A DNA stretch of 23,631 nucleotides from contig WRCT01000009.1 in NCBI GenBank assembly GCA_009783775.1, positions 1 to 23,631 of the forward strand, read 5' to 3'. Under the pieces are notes generated by a model. The model saw nothing but the letters and a program-made list of their open reading frames with translations. It did not search any database and was not told where the DNA came from. The DNA comes from Clostridiales bacterium. Lineage in GTDB: Bacteria; Bacillota; Clostridia; Christensenellales; CAG-138. Positions 1 to 8,635 of the stretch are shown in pieces; within the stretch, counting starts at the first letter, position 1, and each line of letters starts with the position of its first letter. A program made the translations under genes and the position numbers.

Positions 1-968
<968 letters not shown>

Positions 969-972
<4 letters not shown>

Positions 973-1709
973 GTGGGCAGTGGGCTCGCGTAGGGGCGAT
1001 TATCAATCGCCCGCATAGCAGCGGGCAGTATATCATTGGCGTAACGGGCGGGATCGGCGCGGGCAAGTCCACCGTGGCGGCCATGCTGGGGGAGCTGGGC
1101 GCGGTTGTTTTGAGCGCGGATGAGATTTCACGGCGTGCGCTGGACGTAGGTACGCCCTGTTATGAAGAGGTATTGGCCTGGCTGGGAGATGAGATTCTTC
1201 TGCCCGACGGGGCGATAAACCGGCGGGCCGTGGCGGCGCTGGTGTTTGCGGACGAGAAGAAGCGGGAGCGGCTGAACGCCATCATTCACCCTTGGGTGCT
1301 GCGGGAGTTGCAAACGCGTACGAATGAGATTGCGGGCCTGCCACCCCACCAAGTCTGCGGACTTGGCGGGGACCCCGATGCCCGCAATGACGCAAATAAG
1401 GAAACCCGCAATGACGTAACCGTAGTTTGGGACGTGCCGCTGTTGTTTGAGAGCGGTTGGGCGAAGTTTGTGGACCATACCCTGCTTGTGACCGCGCCCG
1501 TGGAAGTGAGATTGCAACGGCTGGCATTGCCGCGCGGGGAGGCGCTGGCGCGCATGGCGGCGCAGTGGACGGACGAGGAAAAGGCGGCGCTGGCGGATGC
1601 GGTTCTTGAGAACGATGGCACGCTTGCCAAGTTGCGGCAGGCGGTTGAGAGTTTGTATGGTATACTGACTGTTGAATCTTTATCGGTGGTTCGTATGAGA
1701 AATCGCTGA
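969..1709 (+). CDS. coaE: Dephospho-CoA kinase, enlarged by repeat-derived segments
   Basis: The product phosphorylates dephospho-CoA to CoA, the last step of CoA synthesis, in the cytoplasm. The P-loop reads GVTGGIGAGKST, followed by the family motifs LSADEISRRALD, IIHPWVLREL and WDVPLLFESG. At 246 aa it is longer than the usual roughly 200 aa. The excess lies in two places that coincide with repeats: about 20 residues before IIGVTGG (bases 987-1027), and about 30 residues between the IIHPWV helix and the DVPLLFE strand (bases 1326-1416). The stop codon itself lies in the inverted repeat of a third element (1700-1826). The ATG at 969 overlaps the polA stop, and no other ATG, GTG or TTG lies closer to the P-loop than the repeat-encoded stretch. 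The kinase core looks complete, so the enzyme is probably active. Confidence 0.93.
987..1027 (+). repeat. Partial palindromic repeat encoding the CoaE N-terminus
   Basis: The first 30 bases (987-1016) are identical to bases 1725-1754, in the core of the element downstream of coaE. A short gcgggcag tail follows that also occurs in that element. Here it is read in frame as residues RVGAIINRPHSSGQ, directly before the CoaE core. It looks like an insertion that replaced or extended the native N-terminus. Confidence 0.8.
1326..1416 (+). repeat. Expanded in-frame palindromic repeat inside coaE, with a second palindrome nested in it
   Basis: The segment starts with gagattgcggg and ends with cccgcaatgacg, the two halves of the 28-bp repeat seen at 2910, 8159 and 10923. 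The last half occurs twice (ending at 1392 and 1416). Between the halves lies a separate hairpin at 1344-1371, with a stem of ccccaccaagtc against gacttggcgggg (one mismatch) and a 4-base loop. The coaE frame stays open throughout. Confidence 0.85.
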
Positions 1710-1826
1710 TTAAGTGTCCGTTCGCGTAGGGGCGATTATCAATCGCCCGCATAATGCACGCAAACAGGTGGTTTCGCGGGCAGCTAATAGCCGCCCCTAC
1801 GCGGGATTTTCGTTAATCAGTGATTT
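1700..1826. repeat. Inverted-repeat element (MITE-like) supplying the coaE stop codon
   Basis: Terminal inverted repeats AAATCGCTGATTAA (1700-1713) and TTAATCAGTGATTT (1813-1826) differ at one position. Inside is a second palindrome bounded by cgcgtaggggcg (1725-) and cgcccctacgcg (ending 1803). The TGA in the left terminal repeat (1707-1709) is the coaE stop. The element fills most of the gap before the lytic transglycosylase gene. No ORF or transposase is present, so it would be non-autonomous. Confidence 0.8.
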
Positions 1827-1853
1827 GCATGAGAGAGGAAGGGGACAAATTTG

Positions 1854-2429
1854 ATGAAGAAAGTGATCGGCGCGGTCGCCGTTTTGGCCTTGGCCGCCTT
1901 GCTGGCGCTTGGCTATACGCTGTGGATCCGTCCGGCGATTCTGCGCCGTCAGTATCCGCTGGCCTATTTGACTGAGGTATTGGCCCTGTCCGAGGAATAC
2001 GGGCTGTCGCCCTCCTTTGTCTCCGCCGTAATCCTCTGTGAGAGTCGGAACAATCCGGACGCGGTCAGCCGGCGCGGCGCAACGGGACTCATGCAGCTTA
2101 TGCCGCCCACCGCTGCGGAGATTGCGGAGAACCTGGGACTGCATGACTATTTGGAAAGCGCGTTGTTGGAGCCGCAAACCAATATCCGGTTCGGCTGCTA
2201 TTATCTGAACTATTTGTTCGACCGTTTCGGCGATCGGCCCGCGCTGGTGCTGGCCGCCTATAACGCGGGGCCTACGCGGGTGCAGGGCTGGATCGAGGAA
2301 TACGGTTTAGACGAGGCGGGCGCGCTGCAAGAAATCCCCTACCCCGAGACGGCAAAATATGTAGTGAAAGTGCAGAACGCGGAGAAAATGTACCGTATGT
2401 TATATGAAAAGGAATATACAAATGATTGA
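1854..2429 (+). CDS. Membrane-anchored soluble-lytic-transglycosylase-type protein
   Basis: A 191-aa protein with an N-terminal uncleaved anchor or signal segment (residues 3-22, VIGAVAVLALAALLALGYTL), then one SLT (GH23) domain. It would cleave the MurNAc-GlcNAc bond of peptidoglycan outside the membrane. The catalytic Glu is about residue 63 in ILCESRNNPDA. The family motifs GATGLMQLMPPTA, PQTNIRFGCYYLNYL and AAYNAGPTRVQGW are all present. The ATG at 1854 is preferred over the TTG at 1851 because AGGAAGGGG (1836-1844) is 9 bases upstream of it. Its place after polA-coaE is a common clostridial arrangement. The 3' end overlaps lspA by 8 bases. Confidence 0.93.
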   Translation: MKKVIGAVAVLALAALLALGYTLWIRPAILRRQYPLAYLTEVLALSEEYGLSPSFVSAVILCESRNNPDAVSRRGATGLMQLMPPTAAEIAENLGLHDYLESALLEPQTNIRFGCYYLNYLFDRFGDRPALVLAAYNAGPTRVQGWIEEYGLDEAGALQEIPYPETAKYVVKVQNAEKMYRMLYEKEYTND

Positions 2430-2907
2430 GATAATAATAGCAGTGGTCCTGCTGATCTTAGACCAAATTACCAAACACCTGGCTTTTCTGTATTGTCAGC
2501 AGCCCATTGTGCTGATCCCGGGCGTTTTAGAGCTTTCCTATGCCCAAAACACGGGCGCTGCCTGGGGCATACTGGACGGGCTCGGGGTCGTGCTGGTCGC
2601 GCTGGTTTTGGTCGTCTGCGCGCTGCTGGCCTGGTTCTATATCAAGAAACACAAGGTCATGCGCCCGATCTCCCGCGTGACGCTCGCGCTGATTTTCGCG
2701 GGCGCGCTGGGCAACGGTTTGGACCGGATCGCGCTGGGGTATGTGCGCGATATGATTTATTTTCGTTTGATCAACTTCCCCGTTTTCAACCTTGCCGACA
2801 TCTGCATTACCATCGGCGCGGGGCTGTTTATCCTGGAGACCTTTTTCTTCAAAAACAACCTCTTTGATATTTGGGAGGATATGTGGAAGAACCGAAAAAA
2901 GAAGTAA
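2422..2907 (+). CDS. lspA: Lipoprotein signal peptidase (signal peptidase II)
   Basis: An integral membrane aspartyl protease of about 161 aa that removes signal peptides from diacylglyceryl-modified prolipoproteins. The conserved blocks are all visible: LDQITK in the first helix, NTGAAWG, GNGLDRIALGYVRDMI with the first catalytic Asp, and FNLADICI with the second. Four hydrophobic segments and a basic C-terminus (KNRKKK) match the family. I chose the ATG at 2422, which has AAAAGG 9 bases upstream. An ATG at 2404 would add six polar residues before the first helix. It overlaps the genes on both sides. Likely clients in this window include the lipoproteins at 3877 and 9048. Confidence 0.96.
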   Translation: MIEIIIAVVLLILDQITKHLAFLYCQQPIVLIPGVLELSYAQNTGAAWGILDGLGVVLVALVLVVCALLAWFYIKKHKVMRPISRVTLALIFAGALGNGLDRIALGYVRDMIYFRLINFPVFNLADICITIGAGLFILETFFFKNNLFDIWEDMWKNRKKK

Positions 2908-3893
2908 GTGAGATTGCGGGTCAAGCCCGCAATGACGGTCGCAAGCAAGAGCGCATCATCATAGCGGATAAGGACGCGGCCCGTCTCGACGCGTATCTGG
3001 CAGAGGTCACAGAGCTCTCGCGCTCGCAGGCGCAGCGCCGGATCAAAGAGGGGCGCGTGCTGGTGAATGGTGCGCCCTGCAAGGTGAATCTGCCTGTCAA
3101 GCAGGGGGATTGCATTGCAGTGGACAGTGGACAGGTGACAGTGGACAGTGTAGAACCACAAGACATTCCGTTGGACATTGTATATGAGGACGATTTTCTT
3201 ATCGTCATCAATAAGCCGCAGGGGCTGGTGGTGCACCCTGCGGCGGGCAATTCGGACGGCACGCTGGTCAACGCGCTGTTGTTTGCCGGCGTGGGATTAT
3301 CCGGCCTGGGCGGCGATCTGCGGCCGGGCATTGTGCACCGCATTGATAAAATGACAAGCGGGCTGCTGGTGGTCGCCAAGGACGATAAGACCCACCTCGC
3401 GCTGGCGGAGCAGTTCGGGGCGCATACCGCGTCGCGCTCTTATCTCGCATTGGTGCACGGCAATATCAAAACCGACAGCGGTACGGTTGACGCGAATGTC
3501 GGCCGGCACCCAAAGCACCGCAAGAAGATGGCGGTGACGGCGGGCGGCAGGCACGCGGTCACGCACTACACGGTGCTGGCCCGTTTCGGCGTCGCGACCC
3601 TGCTGCGACTGGAATTGGAGACGGGGCGCACGCACCAGATCCGCGTGCATATGGCGCATCTCAAACACCCTGTGCTGGGGGACGAGGTCTACGGCACGGC
3701 CGCGCCCAAGCTGGGCCTGACGGGACAGGCCTTGCACGGTTTTGCCCTGCAATTTGTGCACCCCAAGACAGGGGAGCGCGTATCTTTTACCGCCCCACTG
3801 CCGCAGACGTTTTTGAGCGCGTTAAAGAAGTTGGGTTGGGACGGGACAAGTCCGGAAGGTTTGGAGGGGGTATTCTGTGAAAAAGTGGATTAG
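2883..3893 (+). CDS. rluD: RluD-family 23S rRNA pseudouridine synthase with two repeat-derived insertions
   Basis: The product isomerises uridines to pseudouridine in 23S rRNA. An S4 RNA-binding domain (ARLDAYLAEVTELSRSQAQR) is followed by the catalytic domain, with VINKPQGLVVHPAAG and the active-site Asp (about residue 155) in HRIDKMTSGLLVVAK, then LETGRTHQIRVHMAHLKHPVLGD. RluD proper usually has HRLDKDTSG; Met replaces the second acidic residue here. It is about 336 aa, longer than the usual roughly 300. Part of the excess is EIAGQARND near the N-terminus (bases 2910-2937) and a VDSGQVTVDSVE linker (3118-3150), both repeat-derived. The GTG at 2883 follows GGGAGG at a tight 4 bases; TTG at 2871 is an alternative. 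The exact target site (RluC or RluD type) is uncertain. Confidence 0.93.
   Translation: MEEPKKEVSEIAGQARNDGRKQERIIIADKDAARLDAYLAEVTELSRSQAQRRIKEGRVLVNGAPCKVNLPVKQGDCIAVDSGQVTVDSVEPQDIPLDIVYEDDFLIVINKPQGLVVHPAAGNSDGTLVNALLFAGVGLSGLGGDLRPGIVHRIDKMTSGLLVVAKDDKTHLALAEQFGAHTASRSYLALVHGNIKTDSGTVDANVGRHPKHRKKMAVTAGGRHAVTHYTVLARFGVATLLRLELETGRTHQIRVHMAHLKHPVLGDEVYGTAAPKLGLTGQALHGFALQFVHPKTGERVSFTAPLPQTFLSALKKLGWDGTSPEGLEGVFCEKVD
2910..2937 (+). repeat. 28-bp palindromic repeat, in frame inside rluD
   Basis: The sequence gagattgcgggtcaagccc continues to gcaatgacg. ATTGCGGG pairs with CCCGCAAT. It is identical to the copies at 8159-8186 (inside valS) and 10923-10950 (intergenic). In rluD it is read as EIAGQARND, just upstream of the S4 domain, where an insertion is likely to be tolerated. 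Confidence 0.9.
3118..3150 (+). repeat. Short GTGGACA-type repeat inside rluD
   Basis: Nearly perfect repeats of cagtggacagtggacag then gtgacagtggacagtg are read as AVDSGQVTVDSV, between the S4 domain and the catalytic domain of the pseudouridine synthase. The unit resembles, but is not identical to, the GAGTGGAG elements at 8439, 8987 and 19850. Confidence 0.7.
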
Positions 3894-5589
3894 CGGCATA
3901 TTGGCGGTTCTGCTTGCCGTCGCCTTGCTGGCCGCTTGCGACGGGTCGCCGGATACTGGCGCGCCGACGCTTGAGCCCATTTCCCCGCGAGAGGCGGCGC
4001 CGGAGACAGCCCCCACCGCCAATCCGGCGGACGAGGCATTTTGGGCGTTGGACTTGGAGTTGTTCTTATGGGCTGAGGCGCGCGGTGCGGCCTTGGGCGA
4101 ATGGGGCGAGCGGGCGCACGCGCGGTTTATGGGCGAATGCAAGATGTGGCCGGATCGTCTTTCGGCCTTGGATCGGGACAGGCTCTCCCCCGCCCTGCAA
4201 TTTGCATACGACGTTTATGCGCAGTATTTTACGCAGGAGCTGGCCTTTGAATCGCTGCTATTATACGCGGAGCCGCTGGACTTGTCTGACGGTCCGCAGA
4301 AAACATTAAAAGAGACCTTTGTATACTTTACTCTTACCCAAGAAACGGACGTGGAGGCCTACCTGACCCTGCTGGCCGATGTGCCGCGCTATTTGGCGGA
4401 GATCTTAACGCACGAGCAGGCGCGCGCGGCGGCCGGCTTGTTTATGACCGAGACCGCACTGGGGCAGGTGAGCGCGGACTGCCGGGCCGAGGCGGCGCAG
4501 GATAGCATAGATACCTTGACGGAGACCTTTGCCGCGCAGCTGGACCTGATGGAATTGAGCGACGCGTTGAAAGCGGAGTATCTGGGACGGCAAGTGGCAT
4601 TGGCGCAGGGTTATGCCGGCGCCTTCCAAGCCCTGGCGGACGGGCTGTACCGGCTGGCGGGACAATGCAGAGAACCGGACGGACAGCGCGCGCTGGGTCC
4701 GCAGGCGATCGCTTACTATGCCGCCGCCCTGCAACGCGAAAGCGGAACAAACCTCTCACCCTATGAGGCGCTGATCCTGCTGGAGAACTATCGGGACAAG
4801 ACCTACCTGGAGCTGGAGACCCGCCATCTGCTGAACCCGCAGCTTTTCAACTATGACAGCCTGCGCGGTTTTGATACGCCGCAGAAGAATTTGGACTATC
4901 TGCTTGACCTGCTGTCCGAGGTCTTTCGCCCGCTGTACGCGCACGAGTATAAGGTAATCGAAGTCCCGCCCGCCCTGCGGCAGGACGCGCCCGCCGTACA
5001 CTTCGTGGCGTCGAAGTGTCCCGTCCTGGCGGTCAACCCCGACGCGGAGCCGGACATCTTAATGTACGCGCACGAGTACTACCCGGGACATCTGTATCAA
5101 AGCGTGTATCAGGATACCGCCGCCCATATGGGCAAGAATACGCCGCTCTTTTCGCACGTCATCGCGCCGGCGGGCTATCGTGAAGGCTGGGCCATGAACG
5201 CGGCGCGTGTCGTCGCGGAACGCGCGGATTATTTTGGCGCCGACTATCTGTTGGGCACACATTATTATGATCTGTTTATCCTGCTCAACTGCGCGATCGC
5301 GGGCTTGCAGGTCAATTATTTCGGCTATTCCTACGCGCAGCTGGGGGCGTATCTGGCCGACTACGGTCTGGAGGCAATGCTGGACGATATCTATGACCGT
5401 GCCGTGGATATGCCGCTCTATGATTTCGCGTTTATGCTGGGTTATTGCGCGCAGCAGGAGATCGAGGCCGCCTGCCAAAGCGTCTACGCGTTGGATCCCG
5501 CCGCGTATTATGCGCATTATCTCGATCTCGGGCCCGGGTACTTTAACCTGCTCTTGCCCGCCATGAAAGATTGGGCGAGGGATATTTAA
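3877..5589 (+). CDS. DUF885-family putative metallopeptidase lipoprotein
   Basis: A 570-aa secreted lipoprotein with signal peptide MKKWISGILAVLLAVALLAAC; the lipobox Cys is residue 21. A Pro/Glu-rich linker follows, then a long helical domain. HEYYPGH (residues 399-405) and EGW (436-438) match the HExxPGH and EGW signature of DUF885, a family related to zinc carboxypeptidases and thought to be peptidases. The two His and a downstream Glu would be the metal ligands by analogy. The substrate is unknown. The GTG start at 3877 has GGAGG at 3863-3867 and overlaps the end of rluD by 17 bases. Membership of the family is clear; the enzymatic role is inferred. Confidence 0.88.
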   Translation: MKKWISGILAVLLAVALLAACDGSPDTGAPTLEPISPREAAPETAPTANPADEAFWALDLELFLWAEARGAALGEWGERAHARFMGECKMWPDRLSALDRDRLSPALQFAYDVYAQYFTQELAFESLLLYAEPLDLSDGPQKTLKETFVYFTLTQETDVEAYLTLLADVPRYLAEILTHEQARAAAGLFMTETALGQVSADCRAEAAQDSIDTLTETFAAQLDLMELSDALKAEYLGRQVALAQGYAGAFQALADGLYRLAGQCREPDGQRALGPQAIAYYAAALQRESGTNLSPYEALILLENYRDKTYLELETRHLLNPQLFNYDSLRGFDTPQKNLDYLLDLLSEVFRPLYAHEYKVIEVPPALRQDAPAVHFVASKCPVLAVNPDAEPDILMYAHEYYPGHLYQSVYQDTAAHMGKNTPLFSHVIAPAGYREGWAMNAARVVAERADYFGADYLLGTHYYDLFILLNCAIAGLQVNYFGYSYAQLGAYLADYGLEAMLDDIYDRAVDMPLYDFAFMLGYCAQQEIEAACQSVYALDPAAYYAHYLDLGPGYFNLLLPAMKDWARDI

Positions 5590-5627
5590 CCGAGAACCAC
5601 TCGAATATCCGCTCACGCGGGGATATT

Positions 5628-5762
5628 AAACCACGAACCACACAAACCACACGAAAGAGGACTCGCTGTCATCTTGAGCGAAGCGAAAGATCTGAAATGA
5701 ATACATTGCAAGATTCTTCACTTCGTTCAGAATGACAATTGTGTTCGCGTGGTTCGTGGTTT
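5628..5762. repeat. Nested palindromic element forming the valS leader region
   Basis: The outer arms read aaaccacgaaccacacaaac (from 5628) and gtgttcgcgtggttcgtggt (ending 5762), imperfect inverted repeats. The inner arms are gtcatcttgagcgaagcgaa (from 5668) and cttcacttcgttcagaatga (ending 5735), a GTCATTCTGAGCGAAGCGAA-type repeat that I recall from many bacterial genomes. The inner pair appears to sit inside the outer pair, as if one element had inserted into another. The right arm ends at the valS -35 box. The rest of the 220-base gap holds no ORF that I can support. Confidence 0.8.
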
Positions 5763-5788
5763 GAAAAAAGAAAGAAGTATGTTATACT
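5761..5788 (+). promoter_or_regulatory. Predicted sigma-A-type promoter of valS
   Basis: TTGAAA (5761-5766), a 16-base spacer and TATACT (5783-5788). The spacer is AT-rich. The start of transcription would fall near 5795, giving a very short leader with GAGGT (5796-5800) as ribosome binding site before the ATG at 5810. No T-box is present in front of valS. Confidence 0.65.
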
Positions 5789-5809
5789 GTTTGCTGAGGT
5801 AATAGAACT

Positions 5810-8452
5810 ATGTCAAATGAAATGCCAAAACAATATGACCCGAAGTTGGTCGAAACAAAGTGGTACGAGGCCTGGGAGCGGGCCGGTTATTTTCACGCGG
5901 AGCCGAACGCGGAGAAAGCGCCCTATTGCATTGTGATCCCGCCGCCGAATATCACGGGCAAGCTGCACATGGGCCACGCGCTGGACAACACGATCCAGGA
6001 CGTGCTGATCCGTTTCAAACGCATGAGCGGGTTTGAGACGCTTTGGATGCCCGGCACGGACCATGCGTCCATCGCGACCGAGGTGAAGATCATCGAGGAG
6101 ATGGCCAGGCAAGGCCAGACCAAGCAGGACATCGGGCGCGAGGCGTTTTTGGAGCGGGCCTGGGCCTGGCGCAACGAGTACGGCACGGCCATCGTGCGGC
6201 AGCTGCGTTTCTTGGGCTCGTCCTGCGACTGGGCGCGGGAGCGGTTCACCATGGACGCGGGCTGCAACGCGGCCGTGCTTAAAGTGTTCAAGCAGCTCTA
6301 TGACAAGGGCCTGATCTATCGCGGCGAGCGTATCATCAACTGGTGCCCCGACTGCGAGACCGCGCTTTCGGACGCGGAGGTCGAGTTCGTGCCGCAGGCC
6401 AGCCATCTCTGGCAGGTGCGCTATGACGCGCCGGATAAGAGCTATTCCATCACCGTAGCGACCACGCGGCCCGAGACGATCCTGGGCGACACGGGCGTGG
6501 CGGTGCATCCGGACGATCCGCGCTATCAGCACCTGATCGGCAAGACGGTCATCGTGCCCGAGACGGATCGGGAAGTGCCCATCGTGGCGGATACTTACTG
6601 TGAAATGGACTTCGGCACGGGCGCGGTGAAGGTCACGCCCGCGCATGACCCGAACGATTTTCTCATCGGCGAACGCTGTGGTCTGCCCGCCCTGCGCGTG
6701 TTTACGGACAGCGGCAAGGTGAACGAACACGGCGGCAAGTATGAGGGGCTGGACCGCTATGACTGCCGCGCGGCGATCGTGAGTAACCTCAAAGCCAGCG
6801 GGCATCTGGTCGCCACCAAGGACCACGAGCACAACGTCGGCACCTGCTACCGCTGCCACAATACGATCGAAACGATGATCTCCAAGCAGTGGTTTGTGTC
6901 CATGAAGCCTTTGGCCGAGCCCGCGCTCCAAGCCGTGCGCGAAGGCGCGATCCGCTTTGTGCCGGAGCGTTTTGCCAAGACCTATTACAACTGGATGGAG
7001 AGCATCCGCGACTGGTGTATTTCGCGCCAGCTCTGGTGGGGGCACCGTATCCCCGCCTGGTACTGCGACGATTGCGGCGCCATGCTGGTCGAGGAGACGG
7101 CGCCGGATCGCTGCCCCTGCGGTGGCGCGCTGCGACAGGACGAGGACGTGCTGGACACCTGGTTCAGCTCGGGGCTTTGGCCCTTCTCCACGCTGGGTTG
7201 GCCGGAAGCGACGCCGGAACTTCAGTATTTCTATCCCACCAGCACGCTGGTCACAGGCTATGACATCATCTTTTTCTGGGTCGCGCGCATGATCGTGTTC
7301 GGGCTGGAGGTCATGGGGCAGATCCCCTTTGACACGGTCTATGTGCACGGGCTGGTGCGCGACGCGCTGGGACGCAAGATGAGCAAATCATTGGGCAACG
7401 GCATTGACCCGCTGGAGATCATCGAGGCCTACGGCGCGGATTCGCTGCGGTTTTCGCTGGTGACCGGCAACGCCTCGGGCGCGGATATGCGGTTCTCCAC
7501 GGGCAAGGCCGAGGCGGCGCGCAACTTCTGCAACAAGCTGTATAACGCGGCGCGGTTCTTGCGTTTGAGCCTGGAAGAGGGCAAGGCCTACGCCATTGAC
7601 AAGGCGCGCCTGACCCTGCCGGATAAGTGGATCTTAACGCGGCTTTCCCAGACTGTGACCGAGGTCACGGAAAAGCTGAACGAGTTTGATTTGAACCACG
7701 CGGCGCAGAAGATCTATGACTTTATCTGGTCCGAATTCTGCGACTGGAGCATTGAGCTGGCCAAGCCCGCCCTGCATGGCGGCGACGCGGCCGAGAAGGA
7801 AAACGCGCTGGCTGTGCTGGTCCATGTCTTTGCACAGGCGATGAAGTTGCTGCACCCCTTCATGCCCTTTATTACGGAGGAGCTGTATCAGTTTATGCCG
7901 GACACCGGACAGACGATTATGACGGCGGCCTGGCCCGCAGTCGAGTCAGGCTTGGTTTTCGCAGCCGACGCAGCCGCCATGGAACAACTGATGGAGCTGA
8001 TCCGGACCTGCCGCAATATGAGAGCGGAACGCCAAGTGCCGCCCGCGCAGAAGATCGCGCTGTTTATCGTCAGCCCGAATGCTGCGGCCTACGACGGATT
8101 GCAGGGGCATATCGGACGGCTGGTCGGGGCAAGCGAGGTGAAGATCTCTTGCCAAAACGAGATTGCGGGTCAAGCCCGCAATGACGAAAAAGGGACGCTG
8201 TCCGGCGACGTGCATCTAATCTGCGAGGGGATCGAGGCTTTTGTGCCCCTGGCCTCGCTGTCCGATCCGGCCAAAGAGCGGGCGCGTGTGGAGAAAGAGA
8301 TCACGCGGCTGCAAGGCGAGATCGCGCGCGCGCAGAGCAAGCTTGCCAATGAGGGCTTTTTGGCGAAAGCGCCGGAGAAGGTGGTTGAGGAAGAGAGAAT
8401 GAAGTTGAGTGTTCTTCAGGAGATGCTGGACAAGATTAGAGTGGAGTGTTGA
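5810..8452 (+). CDS. valS: Valyl-tRNA synthetase
   Basis: A class I synthetase of 880 aa that charges tRNA-Val in the cytoplasm. The HIGH signature is HMGH at residues 53-56 in NITGKLHMGHALDNT. The KMSKS loop is at residues 523-527 (GRKMSKSLGNGIDP). The editing domain between them (TTRPETILGDTGVAVHP, GTGAVKVTPAHDPNDF) and metal-type Cys pairs (CPDC, CDDC, CPCGG) are present. The anticodon-binding domain and a C-terminal coiled coil follow (AKERARVEKEITRLQGEI, continuing onward). EIAGQARND at about residue 783 comes from the repeat at 8159-8186 and lies just before the coiled-coil domain. The last residues (VEC) and the stop codon are read from another repeat (8439-). Expression probably starts from the promoter at 5761. 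Confidence 0.98.
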   Translation: MSNEMPKQYDPKLVETKWYEAWERAGYFHAEPNAEKAPYCIVIPPPNITGKLHMGHALDNTIQDVLIRFKRMSGFETLWMPGTDHASIATEVKIIEEMARQGQTKQDIGREAFLERAWAWRNEYGTAIVRQLRFLGSSCDWARERFTMDAGCNAAVLKVFKQLYDKGLIYRGERIINWCPDCETALSDAEVEFVPQASHLWQVRYDAPDKSYSITVATTRPETILGDTGVAVHPDDPRYQHLIGKTVIVPETDREVPIVADTYCEMDFGTGAVKVTPAHDPNDFLIGERCGLPALRVFTDSGKVNEHGGKYEGLDRYDCRAAIVSNLKASGHLVATKDHEHNVGTCYRCHNTIETMISKQWFVSMKPLAEPALQAVREGAIRFVPERFAKTYYNWMESIRDWCISRQLWWGHRIPAWYCDDCGAMLVEETAPDRCPCGGALRQDEDVLDTWFSSGLWPFSTLGWPEATPELQYFYPTSTLVTGYDIIFFWVARMIVFGLEVMGQIPFDTVYVHGLVRDALGRKMSKSLGNGIDPLEIIEAYGADSLRFSLVTGNASGADMRFSTGKAEAARNFCNKLYNAARFLRLSLEEGKAYAIDKARLTLPDKWILTRLSQTVTEVTEKLNEFDLNHAAQKIYDFIWSEFCDWSIELAKPALHGGDAAEKENALAVLVHVFAQAMKLLHPFMPFITEELYQFMPDTGQTIMTAAWPAVESGLVFAADAAAMEQLMELIRTCRNMRAERQVPPAQKIALFIVSPNAAAYDGLQGHIGRLVGASEVKISCQNEIAGQARNDEKGTLSGDVHLICEGIEAFVPLASLSDPAKERARVEKEITRLQGEIARAQSKLANEGFLAKAPEKVVEEERMKLSVLQEMLDKIRVEC
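8159..8186 (+). repeat. 28-bp palindromic repeat, in frame inside valS
   Basis: An identical copy of the repeat at 2910-2937. It is read as EIAGQARND in the same frame as in rluD, in the linker between the anticodon-binding domain and the C-terminal coiled coil of ValS. Confidence 0.9.
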
Positions 8453-8499
8453 GAGTGGAGAGTGGAGCGAAGGAAAAAACAGCTAATGCTGTTTTCATG
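8439..8499 (+). repeat. GAGTGGAG stop-codon element, copy 1 (3' end of valS)
   Basis: It starts GAGTGGAGTGTTGAGAGTGG, then purine-rich sequence to gaaggaaaaaac, then a hairpin AAAACAGC-TAAT-GCTGTTTT (8476-8495) ending in CATG. The TGA at 8450-8452, inside the first unit, is the valS stop. Copies 2 and 3 are at 8987-9050 and 19850-19793 (minus strand). The hairpin resembles an intrinsic terminator, although the T run on this strand is only the stem itself. Confidence 0.85.
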
Positions 8500-8511
8500 G
8501 ATTGTATTTTT

Positions 8512-8614
8512 GTCAATCCTCCGCCCTGCGGGCACCTCCTTTCAAAAGGAGGCTTATCGCTCTAACGTAAGGCTCCTTTTGAAAGGAGCTGTCACGAAGT
8601 GACTGAGGATTGAC
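8512..8614. repeat. 103-bp inverted-repeat element (MITE-like)
   Basis: The ends are gtcaatcct (8512-8520) and aggattgac (8606-8614), perfect inverse complements. Inside, cctcctttcaaaaggagg near the left arm and gctccttttgaaaggagc near the right arm pair with each other and are each self-complementary. No ORF is present. It lies between valS with its repeat and the small membrane gene, whose ribosome binding site begins 5 bases after it. Confidence 0.8.
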
Positions 8615-8635
8615 CGGATAGGAGGAGGACCGCTT

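Noticed and set aside
1646..1667. TATACT near the end of coaE as a promoter for the lytic transglycosylase gene
   Set aside because: No -35 box at a usable distance: TTGAGA is only 10 bases upstream and TTGCGG is too far.
5813..7348. 511-codon open frame on the minus strand opposite valS
   Set aside because: It lies wholly opposite valS and is rich in His, Arg and Leu with no motif. This is typical antisense openness in GC-rich DNA.
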